Shown here: positions 21,201-36,200 of the stretch, one piece after another
How the letters are laid out: the number at the start of each line of letters is the position of its first letter
Numbering within the stretch: position 1 is the stretch's first letter
Assembly: GCA_947179485.1 (NCBI GenBank)
Contig: OX359247.1
Span: forward strand, 62,159,131-62,223,130
DNA length: 64,000 bases
Direction: 5' to 3'
Origin: Allacma fusca
Lineage: Eukaryota > Arthropoda > Collembola > Symphypleona > Sminthuridae
The notes under the pieces: generated by a model
Seen by the model: the letters and a program-made list of their open reading frames with translations, nothing else
Told to the model about the DNA's origin: nothing
The model's database searches: none
Program-made: the position numbers and the translations under genes

Positions 21201-24200
21201 AAAGGGAGATGAATAATGAAGAGATTATTGCTGGCGTACGAAAAGGATAGATATTGAAAAACTCGCTCTTTTTAGTCAAAGTCCTCCTAGTAAAATTCCC
21301 TATTAAACTTAATACATCGTGTTACATTAGCAAATGAATCAATACTCAATTCTCGGAAGGGATATGCCTCGTGTCACTGTACTATGAACAATGTTTTTTA
21401 CCGTAACTATAATATATCTGTTATACTATTATTATTACATTTACTACAGCATCTACAATCGCATACATTTGTTGCATCGAATGTTACAGTGTGTTCAAGA
21501 TACATACTTCTCCCCCTAGCTCATGAAAGTAAATAAGTTAGAACATATTTGATTCTGCCATTTAATAACAGTTACTTTTTTCGTTTATAAAGTTTATTGA
21601 CTGATTTTGATTAACACTTCTGGGAAATAATTATTATGAAACTAGGAACGGGCTTTTTTAAAAGTAAATTTACATTTCTTAAATCCTTGGAATTATGATT
21701 GTGCAGAATGAACAAATGACTACCGGAGTCACAAGGGTTAGAAAATTTGCCCATGACATGAAAAAAGGTCATGACATTTATATCAGAAAATTGCCAAGAA
21801 ATTGTCAAATTGCACACAACTGATATATGGGTTTGACGAGCATGCATTTTAAATTTGCTTCCGTGATGTCATCTCATCTCTTTCTACTGAACAGACAGGT
21901 CCATTTTTGTACGAAAATCCTTATTTGAGGAAATGTTTTTAGTCCTCGTATTTTTAATCACTGGACTCACAATTTTAGTACCAGTCCAAACTTTGTCACG
22001 CTTTTGCAATTGAAGGCCGAAAATATTGCCTTGTTTACTGATCCAACTAAATTGATAAAATATAAAATATAATTTCCTATAAAATAAGGCAATCAAGTAT
22101 TGCCTAGCTCCATTTGCTGCCTATTAATCGTCTGTGACAATAAGTTTCTTGACACTCGGTAGACTCAAAGAGTTTGCCTCATAGAAAAGTTTTCCCCTTT
22201 GTAAATAATTGAAAACAAATTTTCGTTTTTTGCTCGTGTAGAGATAAGTAGTATGAGCATTTTAGTAAAAGGGAATAAATACTCCTATAGTTTGGGGAGA
22301 GAAATTTGTAAAGAGAAAAAATGCTTTGCTCAGGGATCTATGATAGGGATAGTATATTGTATATAATTATTATTACATATTATGAGCCCGAACTGGCTCA
22401 CGGGAAGGACTAATGAAAGTGTGCTCGATGCCTTATGAGCTGGCGGTAATTGGCTTGGAGGTGCATTTTGTAGATACAGGTAGATATATAGATATGTGAT
22501 TGAATTTCCGGACTAAGTAGATATACTACTTTTATTGTACGTAATTATATTTGATTAGGAGATGTCGACCTTGTGGAGATATCTGAATGAAAATCATCTT
22601 CATGGAATTAGTATTTGGTCTTTTGCAGTATAGGACTTCACCTGAGGTAGGAATTATCCTTTGAACGGACTATTTGCACGACTGCCTTTATTATGAGGAT
22701 TCCCAATAAAGATTCTACATAGCAGGGGAGGGAAACAGCGGAGACGGAAACGGAATTAATTCTCTTTGATACCTTTGCACGAGTAGCTCCGTGGACAAGT
22801 TTTTCGTTTCCTGGGGGATCTTTCGCATTGAGACGCGTCGAAGAATAAGAGCGTAGCAAATTGTGATGACAACCAAAGGAAGGATGTAACAGAGGACCAA
22901 GTGAGCCACAATGAAGTAGATATTTCCCCATCTGGCATTATCCCATTGCTCACTGCATACCTATAAGGTTTATACAAAACACAGGGAAATTCCATATCAA
23001 ACCTAATAAAAAGGCTCAACATTTTCCAACAGAACATCGCATAAATCACCAAAGCATTGAATTTATGAAAATCCTTCCTAAGATACATACCCGATAGTCA
23101 ACTAACTCCCAAGGTTGAAATCTAACTGAATTGTAATTATTAGAATATCAATACTAGCCCGCAAATATCCATTAAAACAGGTTTGAAATATTTGCTTAAA
23201 ACTACAAATTGTTTTTTCAAATTTCTGTAGGACAACTTCTAACATTCAGCCCAAAAACAACTAATCTAAAAATATGTGGTCAATTTCACTCTAACTATTT
23301 TATTTTACTGTTTTTACTCATGATCCAAAATTTGGTTTTAGAAAATTGCCCAAAATTAAGATTCTAAAGTGTAAAGGTCACAATAGTTTAAAAATTAAAT
23401 TCAAGTTGGTATATTTGCCAAAATAAGCTGAAAAAGTTTATTTACCAGTATTTCCCCAAAAGAATAATAATAATTATTTTGAAGAATTTGTGTCCCAGTA
23501 TTTTCTTCAGACATGAAAATATTTAATGCTTAAAAAAACTTATTTTGTCCAGGCAATTTAATCAGGGCCTATATATTTTACACGGTCGTTCGCAAGGCTA
23601 AGCGAGAAATTGTTTGAAAGCTGAGAATAAATTGGACAGATGTGAGTATTGTTTTTAGCTTCCCGGCATTTGCAAATTGTCGGAGTAAGGAAGCCAGTAG
23701 TAGGGGACAAGTCCGTAAAAAATTCAAAAGAGGCATAAAAACGGCTCAATTAATAACCGTCGCCATAAATTTCCCGAACATTAAATTGTATTATCATCTG
23801 AGCCCATTTCCGTCCTCATCACTCATACTTTCAAGTCTGACTAAACACAGGCCGAAATATTTCCCTGGGTCTCCACAAAAATTTGCGTCGTCCAAAACGA
23901 AACTTTTTGTAGACGTACAGCATTGTATGTAATAATCATAATGTAAGCTACATGAGTAATGCCGGCACTTTTAAACAGAGATCAACTTACAGACAGAACC
24001 GGAGGGAAACATGTTCCTTGCTTTTAAATAAATTGGCCCGAATTTTTTGTTTTTGAGTCTTGTATGCACATAAGCACTTATTCACACTTCAACACTTCCA
24101 TGAGCCTAAAAGTTTTCCATGCATTTCCAAAATATCCTCAAACATATGAGTTCATTCCCACTGACACAAAACAAGTATTTATAGTTTACTCCGAAAGTTT

Positions 24201-27200
24201 TAGCTCTCAAGTATTTTTTGAAAGCACTCAGCTGCATTTTAAGTACAACATTCACAGGGTCTTTAAAAAGGGAGGAAAAACCTTGAAAATGCATTTGATT
24301 CTTGGAACCCGAGCATATAGTTTTATGGAAAACTGAATATTTTTTTTCTGTACGAATTTGTGTAAACATAGATATAATATAATTAGATATACAAAGATAC
24401 TCAGAGGGAACTTCTCACTCTCTCTAGAAGAACATCTCTAGAAGAAGCATTATCCGAAATCTTATACGGGTTATGTAATTATATAAGGAGAAAAATTAAC
24501 ATTGGGTTTTAAATGGGAGTCTGTCAAAAGTATTCCTGACCCCATTAGAGAAAGTTCTCTTATAGTAATAAGGGTGTCTTAGGATGTGGGTGTACTATAA
24601 TAATTATTATAGATCATTGCAGCACGACAGGAATGGATGGGTCTGAAAATGTAAGATTACGTTTCTCCTCTCAAGGGAATTAGAAAGGAACTAACCAGAA
24701 CATTGTTTTCCCCGCCAACGGGTGACAAACGGAAGAAGATAGCCCACGGGAGAGTGATAGTGAGGGAAAATGTCCAAATGATGAGGATGATGATTCGACA
24801 ATTCCTTGAGGAAATCTGACACTTCATGGGGTGACAGATGGCAAGGTACCTCTCCATAGCAATGGCAATTAAAGTGTCGATACTCGCTGACACACTCACT
24901 CCTTGTAAGTACGGAACCACCTTGCAAATCCATTCACCCAGGATCCACGCTGGAAGTCAACAAAAATGAGACCCCTTTCAATTTGACAGGCCACAACCTC
25001 TCCCTACACATGTACATAATTACTCTGTGTATACAAACTTACAGACAAAAACACTCAAATTTAATATTTACAAAGACATGCCCCAATGGCACAATTCAAA
25101 TAACCCAATTTACAAAGCCCTCGTTTGTTCTATAATGTTCGAAATATTTCCTTTCCAACTGTTCCGAATTATTTTGTCTTTTTACTAATCCAATATTAGC
25201 ATCCTATTGTTTAAGCAAATGTTGCCACACAGTTTCTCATAAAGATTCATTAAAGTTACTATTTAGAAGATGTAACTATGGACAAATTATGAAATTATTA
25301 TTTATAGGAAATATAATTATTTGTATAATATTATTTCCTAAAAATTCAGTTCTGGTATGTGGAAAATATCTGATTTGAATTTAGCTCTAAAGGATTAACG
25401 TTATTCAAAGTTTTTAGTTCCCAGGGACAGGGACAGGGACAGGGTTTGAAATTCCCTTCTTTTGGAAGGGGGCTCAAAATGGGATTATACTGTGTATTAT
25501 TTGTTTGGGTAGAATTTAAAATCATTTAGGGACCGAAGGGGAGGGGAATTCGAGGACTATATGTATGCATATCACTGTGGATATTCCCAAAAGGATGATC
25601 TTGTTCAAGTATCTAAAGCTACAATTGAGGAACTTCAGATAAAAATCCTTTTGTAAAATCCTCTCACACTTCCTTTTATATCAGAGGACGGAACAGCTTT
25701 CCAAGGAAACTGATTCTATCCATGGTTTTCATTTACTATAAGTTTACTGGAACGGATGAAGACTTATTTCACTTCCCAAATTTTAAATTTAAAACCGTTA
25801 ATACATACATAATAAATATACAGCTCGTGGATCGAGTAGAAGGTTAGATTTTGTTTCTCTGGCGGAAATGTAGGTACTGAGTAAAACTGTGTGACAAGGC
25901 TTTCATGTACCAGCTTCAATTATTAATTATTATTGGAAGAACTTCTCCATCAGATCCTCAGCATTGGGAACGATTTCAAAAATAGACTTTTCAATAAACC
26001 AATTTTGCTCTTTTTAAATCTTTGGATACAATAATAATAAATGTTTGATTAAAAAATGAACTCATTTTTTATAAAAAACAGATATTTTAATATAAAAATC
26101 TACAATGAGCAATGGGATTGGGATCTGACTGCTTTTATTATTGAAATTATTAATACTAGGTGCAATTTCATGTCATTTAATCTAGGTCATAGTATTAAAG
26201 CTCAGAGGTGGAAATTATTCTCAACTCCAGAAAGTATTCATTTCTTTCTTCTCAACTCCAATGAGTGGATTCAAATAATAATTTCGAATCGTAATGACTA
26301 GCAGATGATCAAAATAGTAAATCCATTTACCATAAGCTATTGCTGAGAGGGATCAAAAGGAGCCTTTGATAGTACTATACTGAAACGCTGTTAAACTCTA
26401 GGATATTATAAAATAACATAAAAAATAGCAGGTACAGGGGCAGCGGCTCAATATTTTTCCCTCGATGAGAAAATGCTCTGATGCTCTGAAAAGTTACCGG
26501 AAAGTGACAGTGCACTGTCACTCTATAACACGGATGCTATGTATACCTTCATATTCAATAAATTTCAAGGACGTGAATAATCCATAAATGAGATTGGAAG
26601 CCCTACTGTAATTAATTACATTTAAACCAAATGACTAAACTTTCCTCCCCAACCAAATGGGAGGACATTTTAATTCATGGAGAATTTGGATTACAGAATA
26701 ATTGAATCTCTTGCTGGGATTACAGCGAAGGGATTCAGTAGCTACAGAGGGGATTGCGTTCTATTTCTTAAAATATGAAAATCCTCTTAAAGGTTAGCCG
26801 TGGAAGGAATTTCAAGTAATCCAGGATTAATCCAATCTATATTCACATAATCTAAGTTTAAAGCCCATGCAGCACTATATGAGCAAAGCAAATACACAGG
26901 TCTTAAATCATTGATTGAATTTAATCTTTGGGATGAACTGTACATACATCCAACTATGTATGTACTAGTGTGTTGCATCAGAATAACACTCATAGTTTGC
27001 ATCAAAGCTCACATTTGAATTAATTAACAAATAAATCTGTGATTTTTCCCTCAACGAATTCAGGTAGTAGAGATTTCCATTTACAAATAATTCATTATTC
27101 TTCGACGCCACACAAATTTTAGCCCATATAGTCCATACTACCTGAACACTTTTGGCGTGAAGAGCTGTAAGGCAAAAGTGAACGATATTTTGGCCCAAAT

Positions 27201-30200
27201 TATTTTAACCCATTTGTACTTTCGATGGGTTCAGATATGTATGTAGCTGTAAATTTTGGATGACCAGCTCCAGACACTTAGAATTTTGAAAAAGGGGAGT
27301 TATAAAGCCGACAAAAACATTTTCATTGAAGCATGCACATTTTAGGAAAATAGCATAAAGTTCCTTGTCACCTTGTCCAACTGAGTTTCTAGACACTAAT
27401 TTATCTTGGAGAGTTAAAATGAATGGGAAAAATCTAAGGTCCCTAATGAATCCCTTTTAACTAGATTTGACTGCATAAGTAAATATCTAATTATATTCAT
27501 ATATCTATGTATGTACGTAGATATCTAAACTCCAATCTTTGTAGATACAAGAGGTGAGGCGCCCCTCAGAGCTCAGATAGGAAAATTTGGCTCCACTGAT
27601 GAAATGCTCTTATATTTTAAAGTAGAGCATCAGCACTGGGAGTCGGAACGCGCTGTATGTTTTTGATCCCATAGAGACAATGCTTTTATACTGTAAGGGG
27701 GGCCCTAATAGCGACAGCAAAAGGTTGCAGTATGCCAAAGCACCAGGCCCTATGCGTCACACCAGGGATTTACGGGTGAGGAATTTTTACGGGCGGGAAG
27801 GGCCGTCTTAAAAATACAATTTATGACAGTAGCTCTGTGAGGGAGGGGTTTCAGACTTTATAAGACTACAGTACAGGCTCTCTCTCTCTCTCTCTCTCTC
27901 TCTATAATGACCCCTACTATTATCAAAAACTCTAAAAAACACTAAATTCACACAAAAGGCATAATTTCTTACCTTCTTGAAAAAGTCAATTCCAAGAGTG
28001 GTCTACTAGGACGTTTTAATGCCAGATTTGAATTAACTACGCATGTTTATCTTCATACCTGGAACAAGAGCTCATGTGCTAGAAATCGTAGTTAGTACGG
28101 AAAAAATTATAACACATTCCCAGCTCTCATCATTCAGCAGAGTAAATGTATTTGCTGTGACGAAGTCCACTAGAAAGTATAGGTTCATACATATGTAGAT
28201 AAAGTATATTAAAAAGAGCATGAATTGTGAATGACAGCCAACGGAATTATGTTACTAATGCCCTCAAAACTACCACTACCACCGTGGACTGTAGATCCCG
28301 GAATGGTGACGCAAATGGAACTTTTCCAGTAAAACGTCTCCAGCCTCTCTCTCTCCCATCTCTGTACTTGATACTCATTGGTGATAATTATTTGAGTATG
28401 GTAATGATAGAGCACTTAAGTTGAAGCTCTTAGGCGAGAAGTGTTCATTACCCTCGAACTGACTTCCTTCTTTTCCTTTCCAGGAGCGTGAGCTCTTCCT
28501 TGGCATAATTACTTACACACTCATATACAATTTTACGTTAGTACCTTTTGGAGTTATAATAGATCCTCCCTTATATGTATGTATAATTCCAACTGTAGAT
28601 ACGGATGCTCATGGAAATTAACAGCTCCGGCTCAGAAGCAGAATAAACGTCCTGCAGCCACTGTACATTCTTAAAATCCTATTGAATTCCTTGAGATCTG
28701 TGAGGGCGGAAACGCCTGACCTTCTCAATGCAAATCCTTTACAATATTTCAAATAATTATTTTACCTTCTGGACCTCCTGGAGTGTGTATTCCAGGAATC
28801 CATAGATACCTATTTAGGTTAAAGCCATGCATCTTCCATACAATAATATTATTTCGGAATAAACTTCTGAAGTATCTAGATATATCTAATGCTTATACAA
28901 AATTATTCTCTCCCAGAAAAATTTAGTGGTAATAAATCCCTGGTAGACAAACCTTTGGAGGCTTTTTAACATATTTTTTAAAGAGCCATGAAGAAGCACT
29001 TTAACTCTTAGTATTAATTCCTTCATACTTTCTTTAGCTTTCTCTTTGTTTGGAGTGTCCTCGGGAACTTTGACTCTGACTTCTTAACAGACGACACTCT
29101 TAGTGTGAGCATTCAAATGTAAGTATAGAAAATCCCCTTAAAACCTCAGTTAAAGGGGTAAATATATGTAGCTCCAAAAGCGTAAAGAAGCCAGGCCTAG
29201 GAAGAATCCACATTTGTATAATAATTATATGTCCTTACTATTTTTCTAATAATTGCTACCAAATTTAGCACAGTTGGTCATAACAATGCCAGAAATCTTT
29301 TAGAATTGTCCAAGAGGCTACCAGTCACACTCCCCGAATGAATATGTATACTCTATGTTTAATTAATTATAGGATTCAAATAATTAGATGCTTGGCTAGT
29401 ATCTACTCCTTGAACGTGTGTGAGAGTCTTAACATTTATTTTCCCTCCTTGAGCTTTTGAAAAGCTCTTGTTCTCTCACGCACAGTGTGAGGAGTCGAGA
29501 CGCAGGGCCTACAGTATTACACAATATAGTAAATATACATTTGGTTAATGTGAATGAGTGAGGGAGCTCGGAGGAAGGAAGATAAATACAAACAGACGTA
29601 ATAATGGAAGTGCGTGCTTATAGCCTGACACTCACTCAGGTTATCATCATGTTGTCAGAAACGTGATACTCTTCCGAATGGCACTCCTCTCACCCACCAC
29701 CCGGAGCAAATCATGTGGGAGGGAATGTTTCTGAGCCACTCTCTCCTATTAATTGTAAGTTTACATCACTGACTTCTCCACGAGCACGTACAGTGAGTGA
29801 AACAATACCCCAAGTACAGTGTACGTACATAACGGTCAGAGACATAAATGCAAGGGAGTGAGTATTAAGTAGCACAAACTGTACATATATCTACTGTTTG
29901 TACAATAATCTGCAACCCTGAGGGTAATCATCTTGTTTATTAAATCCCAGGGATCCTCTCAACAGCTCAATGAGTCCTTCCGTCACAAATAAAAATTCAT
30001 TTGGAATGACAAATCACTGCAATTCAATACAAGGCAGGAAGTGAGAGCATCAGTTTACTCTCAGTCTTAATTTATCCCTCCACATGAAAATATATTATCT
30101 GAACTGTCCCATAAAAACGAACCCCCACAGATTTTTCATTCTCCCTACTCATCCTCTCTCAGTTAACTCATTTTACAGGGATACAGAAAACATCCCTAAT

Positions 30201-33200
30201 TGTTTTTCTTTTCGTTAACTCAACACCCAAACATTTTTCATCCGCGACACACATTCAACCTGAAATTATTCCTTCTTACCTCAAAGTCACACATTACATT
30301 TTATGTAGGTAGATTTTAAAGCTAAGTCCAGAATCGTTATTTGGGTAATTTCAAATCATACTTTAGCTTAAAGAGTTTTTCTGTAAATTATCCAAATGTT
30401 GTGGGTAAAATACGCATTGCATATGGACCTTTTTAAGATCCTTCTTAAGAAGTTTTATAGTAATTTTTGAGACGGAATTACATAATTGTAAAGGCACGTC
30501 CGACCTCTGCTAACAATTTGACGTCTGTTCTCCAGGATGCAGAAAAGAAGGGCAGAAAATGTGCTCAATAGGATTCTCCATACAATTAAATGTAGATTTT
30601 ATACTGCGTCTCAATAGGATGATAGCCATGCATTGACTCAGAATAAAACTATTCCCTAGTGCATTATAATCCTCTGCAGTTTGCAGTTCCTTATGCGCCT
30701 CTACCTATACAATTCTCCAGTTTCAATTCCACGTAATTTGGTTTGGAAATAATTACGGTATGCATGGATGGTAAATAGACTTCTTCTCTTGAATCATATA
30801 CATATATTGTCGGCTTGATGGCCATCTTTTCCCATTCTGATTGTAGCGCACAGGGTATGTAACCCTTCCTTGTAATAATTGGGTCGCAATTGAGTCCTTG
30901 CGTTTCTTTATACTTGTATTGTTAAAACGAGCTCTTATTCTCCTACCTTTAAACCCCGTTCTTTTACTTTCAAGGGAAGAATGAGGGGAAATTAATTTTT
31001 TTAAATTTTCCCTACGGTAAATGCGTAGGAGTTAGGAGTTATGAAACACATCCATATTAGATTTACCCAGGAGGAAAAGCTATGAGCAATTTTATCTCAT
31101 ACGAAATTAAGTCTAATGAATTGAACACCAAAGGCTGAAGCTGGTCTTTTGCACTGTTAAGATAATTACGAAAAATGTTAGCGGACTCCTAAAATTAGAT
31201 ACATGAGGAAACTGGGCTTGTTTCATTCATGTGGGGAAAAATTGGAACTTGGAGCCGTATCTGCCCCAACCTTAACCCAATCCTCATTTGGGAATGTGTC
31301 ACTTAATTACCCCAAGATACTATTTTTACTACTGTATGACTTTTGATCTCTGAGCAGGAAATAGTAGTTTGAAATAGTACTCTGACAAAAATACGATTAA
31401 TTACTACACCTGTCCCATACGTAATTACGTAATTACATATATATAATTATATATATATAAGTAATTACATCCGTTCAAGATCCACTCCCTGACTCTCTTG
31501 GAATAGAAAAGGATCTCCCTGGACAGTGTCCCGGAGGTATGTATTTTCCCTTGAAAAAGTCAAAACTTGAAAGGACAGGTCGGATCCTTTGATGTGATCC
31601 TCTATTCCATTAAAATGTTTTGATGTCGAGGAATAAATTGAAGGAAGAGCTCATGACTCTGACAAATATGAAGAAGGAAGGATGAGCTGGAATTTGAGCG
31701 GAAGTAACCATATCATACAAACAGATCACTTACGATTGATGAGGTTTGAGAGAAGGGTGACGGGGAGACAGCAAATCAGGACCAAGAGGTCCGCAACGAC
31801 TAGGTTAAGTAGGAAGTAGTCCGTGGCGTACTTCTTTGTCCTCACTATGACCAGCGTCACTATCGTGTTACCAATTAGACCCGACACCAGCACCACTAAG
31901 TAGAGCACTGTCCAGAGAACACTCACTGGCAAATTGTATATCCAGTAGGGCTCCATCATTTAATTTAAAAAAAAAATTATTGTAACAGTTTAAAAATTTA
32001 TTTTTCCCCCAGGAATCTCAACAGTACCTTCCCAAGAGTCGCCTCATGAAGGACTTGCAATTTTCAAGGGATAGTATTAATTACAATTAAATCATATTTA
32101 ACATAATAATAGTTACAGTGGACCGTATAATTATTCTTATTGTTATAAAATTTGCTTAATACTTCAAAGTCTTACTTTTACAGTTGAACTTTTTTTTTTG
32201 TGGTTAAATAAGTATATTTTTGCAATTATTAGTAAATTATTGTGTAATTAACAGAATATCCAGCAATGCTTTTAGGGGCGTGTAGTAAATTAATTTTTGG
32301 CAGAATAGTTAGTAATAATTGTAATTAATTGTGCTCAAAATATTAAAACTGTTTCAATTAATAGTTTTAGTTCATTAATTCTGAAGTAATTACCTTAATA
32401 TTTAGTAATTTTTAGTTAATTATTTAGAAACTGTAATACTCAAATGCATGGATGAGTTTTGTCCTTTAAAATTGTATCAACTCCTTCTATTTCTTACTCT
32501 GTAAAGAAAATCCTGGGAGTATTTTAATGAGTATGTGAAATAGTCCTTTGAACAGTATTTTGAATAGAGTTTTGGAATAATAGTTAGTGTTTTGAATAGT
32601 ATGTCTTAAATAGTTTTGGAATTATTTTTGGAGTAGTAATTATTTAAACTGGAGTTTGAGTTAGTTTTCGACTAATATTTGCAAATGGAATTATTAAAAT
32701 TAAATATCTAGTATTTCCAAGATTTTGTAATAATATTTCTAATAGAGTCCTTAATAGTAATTATATCCGCCAAAGTAAGAATTGATGGGTGAGTTATATG
32801 TCCAGAGAAAGTCTGGATGGCTCGGACGGGCCGATTAAAAATGGTACTTTTGAGGAGGGCTTGGGGGGAGTGGAGATGATTAGAAGTATATTGGAAGGAG
32901 CGTATATCAAGTGGAGAGAGGATTCCACGGAAATCTAATTCTGACTGACTGATTCCGCTCGGATTGAACAGGCCTGAGCCTCTACTTTTCCGGTTCGGGT
33001 AGTCACAAGCGTCTGAGACAATCAGAGTCTTGGTCTTTTTTTTTTACATGGGCAATAGTCTCAATCTATACAGATATATCTATCTATCTATAGAGAGATA
33101 TGCAAGGAGAGAGCTAGCCGTCCCTTATTGGAACAACCGTGCTGAACCAAAGTTGTTCTTTCATCCCTAGAGCAAAAAAAAAAAAAAAGGAAAAAAAATG

Positions 33201-36200
33201 GTCCTCTCGAAAGCTATACTGATGCATGGGAAGATTGGGAAATAGGAAGATATTCAGCTAGTCGTTCAATCAGCTCCGCTCTCTCAGCGATGGCTGTACA
33301 CTTGCCGCAATAACCCCGCACTCATCACATTTAATATCTTCTCCCTCTGTCGCCTTATAGTGTTCCATGCCCCGCTGTCCTCCTTAATTTATCCTTACAC
33401 TATATATCCACTCTCCTACAAATTGTTACAGCATCCACTTCATATTAACTCCTACAACGCCCGGCCCGTCTACGCTCAGTTCCTCAAAACATGGAAGGGG
33501 TAGTGCCAATAGACTCTCGGCTATATCTATACATCCCATCATATACATATCTATACCCAGGGCTTGTCCAGAGTTTATATAACAAGAGGGTGATGTTACC
33601 CAGAGATATGTACATATGTACGTACAGTCCACTCTCCTTGGAAGAGTCTCCCTCAAAATTCCAAAATTTGACTCTTATAATTATACACACTCCAAATATT
33701 TCTGCCCATGAAGAGAAAATGCTCTTACAGGAGCGTCCCTTATAGGAAAAGTACACTGTACAGAATAGCATGCAGAGTCAGCCAAGAATCAGTCCTTTGG
33801 ATCATGGCACTTATTTCCTATATATATATATATATATGTGTATATATGCGGAGGACATATAATTTATACAAGCAATGCCTTTATAAATATATGGACGTCA
33901 AATAGTATAAGCTTTTCCAGAGGACTTTAATCATCAGCGAGGACATATATCCAGAGGTAGTTTTAATCCTTCATTTGATATTGTGCATAACTCTCCGGAT
34001 CTATAGGCACCCCTGTATATACATGTGATATATACTTACATTTTGGATTGAATGTGTACAGTATTTGAGTATATGTATATATCTATATAGAGATACATAC
34101 TTATAGGGTAACTTGTAACTTGCCTGTGCATACTGTGACTTTAGGGCGTTGACACGGCTAGGAGGAGGAATTAATATAAGTGGAATTATCTATACTTTGA
34201 TGTTATGATGCTGTGTTGATATGAGGAGGGACACTTTGAAGATATGTATATGCATGTAATTGCTGTAATAAGCATAACTCAACTGAGAAAGCAGTCATGC
34301 ATAATATACAAGGCTATTCATGTTCATCGAGATGTGCCTAGTTTATTTCATGCTAACTGCCAGTGCGAAAGGAGCTAAAGAGAAAACTCCTCAAAAGAGA
34401 CTATTTTTCATTGACCAGCCTGAGTCTTGCAGGAAGAGCAGGGGCGCTAAGAAGTAATGCTCACTTTACGGAGTATACTTTAATTATTACTTGTTTCAGC
34501 TGAGTTTTTAATTCATCCTTAAGTAGGAGTAGAATGAGGGTGTTCATAAAACGAGTCTGGTTTTGATGACAATTGGCTTCCTCTCTTTTCCTCTTAAAAA
34601 AATTCCTAGACTTTTGAGATCCTGCTCTTAAATGGGTTTGCTCCGTTAGGTCTGATTTTATGCTTCTTAGCCCGGAGCGTATGTAAATTCTTACAGTTGA
34701 GTGTGCAAAATGTCCACTGAGGCTTATACCCACCACTGCATATGCTTCCCTAAGAGTACATAAGTGATGGGGGTAGAGTATGTAAGGAGGTAGCTTCGAG
34801 ATTCTATTAAATGTATCAAATGAAGCGTGCTGATAACGTACTACAGCCACTAATACGACTACAAAACTTGGAATCGAGATGTAATTCGGAAATCTCAGGG
34901 CTTATACAGTCACTGGGCTACTTAATAAAAGTATGAAGACTGTCCCGCAGTTACACATCCCACATGACATCCAGGTCGGGTGCCCAAAGCCCTTTCCCCC
35001 CTTCTTGTCCCCACGAGAAAATTTATAAAAGCAACATTTCCTCATTACTGTATAGTTGGTATAATTAGTTCTTACAGGATTTCCTACTATAATTTGTTAA
35101 TAGGAGCCTAAGACCGAAATTGTGGGTTTAAGTAATAACACAAGGATAATTTGATGTAATTTGTGAGAGATCATTTCAAAAATTTTGTAGGAGAAGCCTC
35201 TGGACTTTCCGAACACTCACCCCAAGAGTCGTAAATTTTGAGCTGGAGTATAGTTAAAAATTAACACAAATGACTACAAAAAGAGAGAAATATCCTGAAC
35301 TTAAATTATTGGAGGTAAGAGCTATTATTTTGGAGAGGAGGGGAGAGGGGGGGGGAGAAAAATCCCTTTCGGAACGTACCATAGACACATTTAGCATCGA
35401 CAGTGTTAGCCTCATCGCCCATACATATTTAAAGTGACGGAGTATCTCCTAAAGCCCATGTGCATGTTGAAGGATATGACTCCTCCAGTTGGAAAAGAAG
35501 AGCTTCCTCTCAGTATTTATGGCTTTTTCATTCTCTCCGGATCCATTCTACATAAATACATACATGTAGAGTCACACTATGGGAACCGGCCCATAATCCC
35601 TACACATCAGCCCCTGAGACCCAGGCTTGTCCAGTGAATAAATTTACCGAAGGATTCTCCCCATTTATCCTTTTAAAGTGCACTGGACCGGAAAAATATA
35701 AAGAATTGCAAAAGGCTCTTTTGTAGACTCTCACAAATTACGGAACATCACCTCACAAGTCCTACATCCCTCCACAGCTCTCTCACGCTTTGTTTCACCA
35801 GCTATTCCCTCCCCACTTAACCAGCTCATAAGCCGGTTTCCCACTAATTAGCAGACGGAACAAGCCACGTGTAAACAACTTTACAAGGACTAAATCCATA
35901 TGGAAGTGTCTGAAAGCTCTTTTCGTATTCTGGAACAATGTTTTCCAAATTAGGGGAAGACCCGAACGAGGGCAAATAGGGAAAGTTCCAACAATCCCAG
36001 TCAGAGCTAGTAGCCCCTGTACATAAATATATTTAATGTATCTTTAGAGACATCCTAAAAAAAGGGATATCTTCCTCAATTCGTAACTTTTATTATGCCT
36101 TATCAATGACTCTTGAACATCATATGTGCATATTTACACTACTTCTTCCAGACTGGACTTATGTATGAGGAGGGCTGCAGGCACAGAGCACTAATCAAAG

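Noticed and set aside
22638..23088. Extra minus-strand ORFs over and beside receptor exon 4
   Set aside because: Wrong frame or intron read-through; the exon is fixed by its GT-AG sites and phase.
34461..34850. 129-codon minus-strand ORF
   Set aside because: Low-complexity Lys/Gln/Leu-rich end and no family features; lies in an intron.
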